From Acetatifactor sp. (GTDB taxonomy: Bacteria > Bacillota > Clostridia > Lachnospirales > Lachnospiraceae), in NCBI GenBank assembly GCA_029055435.1, contig JAIDDH010000104.1, positions 1 through 64,000 on the forward strand: DNA of 64,000 bases, read 5' to 3'. This document shows positions 63,169 to 64,000 of this stretch, piece by piece. Position 1 is the first letter of the stretch. Each line of letters begins with the position of its first letter. The notes under the pieces were generated by a model, which ran no database searches, was not told the origin of the DNA, and saw only the letters and a program-made list of their open reading frames with translations. The position numbers were made by a program, and so were the translations under genes.

Positions 63169-64000
63169 GCCCTATCTCCATCCTGCATCGTCTTCTGTCC
63201 GCACGCATCCAGCAAATAATAACAGCGAAGCAGCGTTTCATCCGCATTCCACAGGAGCGCAGCCGTCACAGAAATATCCTGCGCCGTCAAAAATTCCAGC
63301 ACATACTCCAGATGCCTGCCCACATGAAGCCCTGCTTCCACCACCAGCAACACACCGTCTGCTTCCCGCAGTGTCTCCGCAGTCTCCGGGCTTAAAAGCG
63401 GCGTGGGAACAGCCACCCATTCTATCTGCCCAATATCTTGATAATTTTCCTGAACAGACACTTCATGTTGTATCTCATGCTCCCTGTCCTGCGCCTCACT
63501 CTGCAGGATTTCTTGCAGGGATTTTGTCACATCTTGGGGATTTATCCCGTCATTTACCGGACAAACTGCAACTTTTGTTTTATTTTTAAATAAATAACAA
63601 ATGTTTTCCTTACATCCGATACTTTTTATGGTTCCCAAAGCCTTAAGTCCATAGCGTCTGCGAAGGGTAGCCGGAAGCCAGATGCTGTCCGCCCCGATCT
63701 CCCGCAGAAGCACGAAAATCACGGCAAAAAAGCAGGAGAGCAACGCACTTAAAATTACTGCCCGCAGCGGCCGTACATCTGGCTTCACCAATTCCGGCCC
63801 GCTCACATCAATCACTTTGATAGAAGCCACCTCGGGAATACTAGCCGCAAAATCCTCCGTCAAGACCTTCTGTACCACCTGACACAGTGTCTCTGTCTTC
63901 TCCCTCATGGGAGTGCTCACTGTAAAAGAAGGCACATGAATGTCAGATGCCACCGCCGCGGACAAAGCCCCCGCAACTCCCCCGGGACATCCCGTCCACA
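63165..64000 (-). CDS. Wzz/CapA-like chain-length regulator, N-terminus off the right edge
   Basis: The frame is open to the window edge. Visible order: end of the extracytoplasmic domain (LSAAVASDIHVPSFTVSTPM, VIDVSGPELVKPDVRP), a membrane helix (AVILSALLSCFFAVIFVLL), then an about 170-residue cytoplasmic part. The latter resembles a BY-kinase P-loop domain in its last strands (ADGVLLVVEAGLHVGRHLEY), but no Walker A motif is visible in it, so it is probably a pseudokinase-like tail. It sets chain length and couples to the polymerases encoded downstream. A start at TTG 63965 is not real, since the frame continues upstream with family sequence. Confidence 0.85.
   Translation of the reverse strand, partial: WTGCPGGVAGALSAAVASDIHVPSFTVSTPMREKTETLCQVVQKVLTEDFAASIPEVASIKVIDVSGPELVKPDVRPLRAVILSALLSCFFAVIFVLLREIGADSIWLPATLRRRYGLKALGTIKSIGCKENICYLFKNKTKVAVCPVNDGINPQDVTKSLQEILQSEAQDREHEIQHEVSVQENYQDIGQIEWVAVPTPLLSPETAETLREADGVLLVVEAGLHVGRHLEYVLEFLTAQDISVTAALLWNADETLLRCYYLLDACGQKTMQDGDRA

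Noticed and set aside
63165..63965. Complete 266-residue gene starting at TTG 63965
   Set aside because: The frame continues to the window edge with sequence typical of the chain-length family, so the gene is partial.

Overview
The window looks like chromosomal DNA of a Gram-positive anaerobe of the Clostridia, most probably Lachnospiraceae. This is an inference from strong AGGAGG-type ribosome binding sites, mid GC content with AT-rich spacers, the absence of outer-membrane proteins, a Clostridia-type secreted glucosaminidase, TupA-like ATP-grasp proteins, and a maltose-type ABC operon without its own ATPase. I see no tRNA, rRNA, CRISPR array or intact transposase.

1-15.1 kb: one enormous minus-strand gene, open from 14243 to the left edge (at least 4747 codons). 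It encodes a secreted RHS/YD-repeat protein with a tandemly duplicated N-terminal stalk, fibronectin/Ig-like modules, a PKD domain and about forty YD repeats. Its C-terminal tip, where an RHS toxin would lie, is outside the window. Just upstream is a 257-residue mini-protein with only two YD repeats, a Pro-Asp-Lys repeat and a hydrophobic tail. A small XRE regulator is divergent from it.

16-39.8 kb: a minus-strand surface-polysaccharide operon. A strong sigma-A-type promoter (39759-39787) precedes a polymerase/ligase. Then come PglF-, PglE- and PglC-like genes (UDP-4-amino-6-deoxy sugar and its transfer to lipid), a GNAT/PLP-enzyme fusion, an asparagine-synthase-like protein, an ATP-grasp ligase, GT2, GT11 and two GT4 transferases, two TupA-like ATP-grasp proteins, a flippase, UDP-glucuronate 4-epimerase, a QueC-like PP-loop protein, a GltS-type transporter, an amidohydrolase and UDP-glucose dehydrogenase. 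The many ATP-dependent ligases together with uronic acid synthesis suggest a glycan whose uronic acids carry amide-linked amino groups or amino acids.

39.8-53.7 kb: an interrupted, rearranged interval. It holds an AT-rich ketopantoate-reductase-like gene, a GlcNAc catabolic set (nagA, nagB and a frameshifted Gfo/Idh/MocA oxidoreductase under a divergent AraC regulator), and a five-gene operon (membrane-anchored XRE regulator, solute-binding lipoprotein, two permeases, HlyD-like protein). It is bordered by scars: two short sequences each duplicated about 7-8 kb apart, a truncated gene, a decayed NAD-epimerase and a remnant of a RelB/DinJ antitoxin.

53.7-64 kb: a second polysaccharide block on the minus strand, with a Wzz-like chain-length protein (cut by the right edge), GT2, an EpsG-type polymerase, a double GT4 fusion, GT2, a secreted beta-N-acetylglucosaminidase and an O-antigen-ligase-like protein. 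The two blocks may be one locus split by the central insertion/rearrangement.
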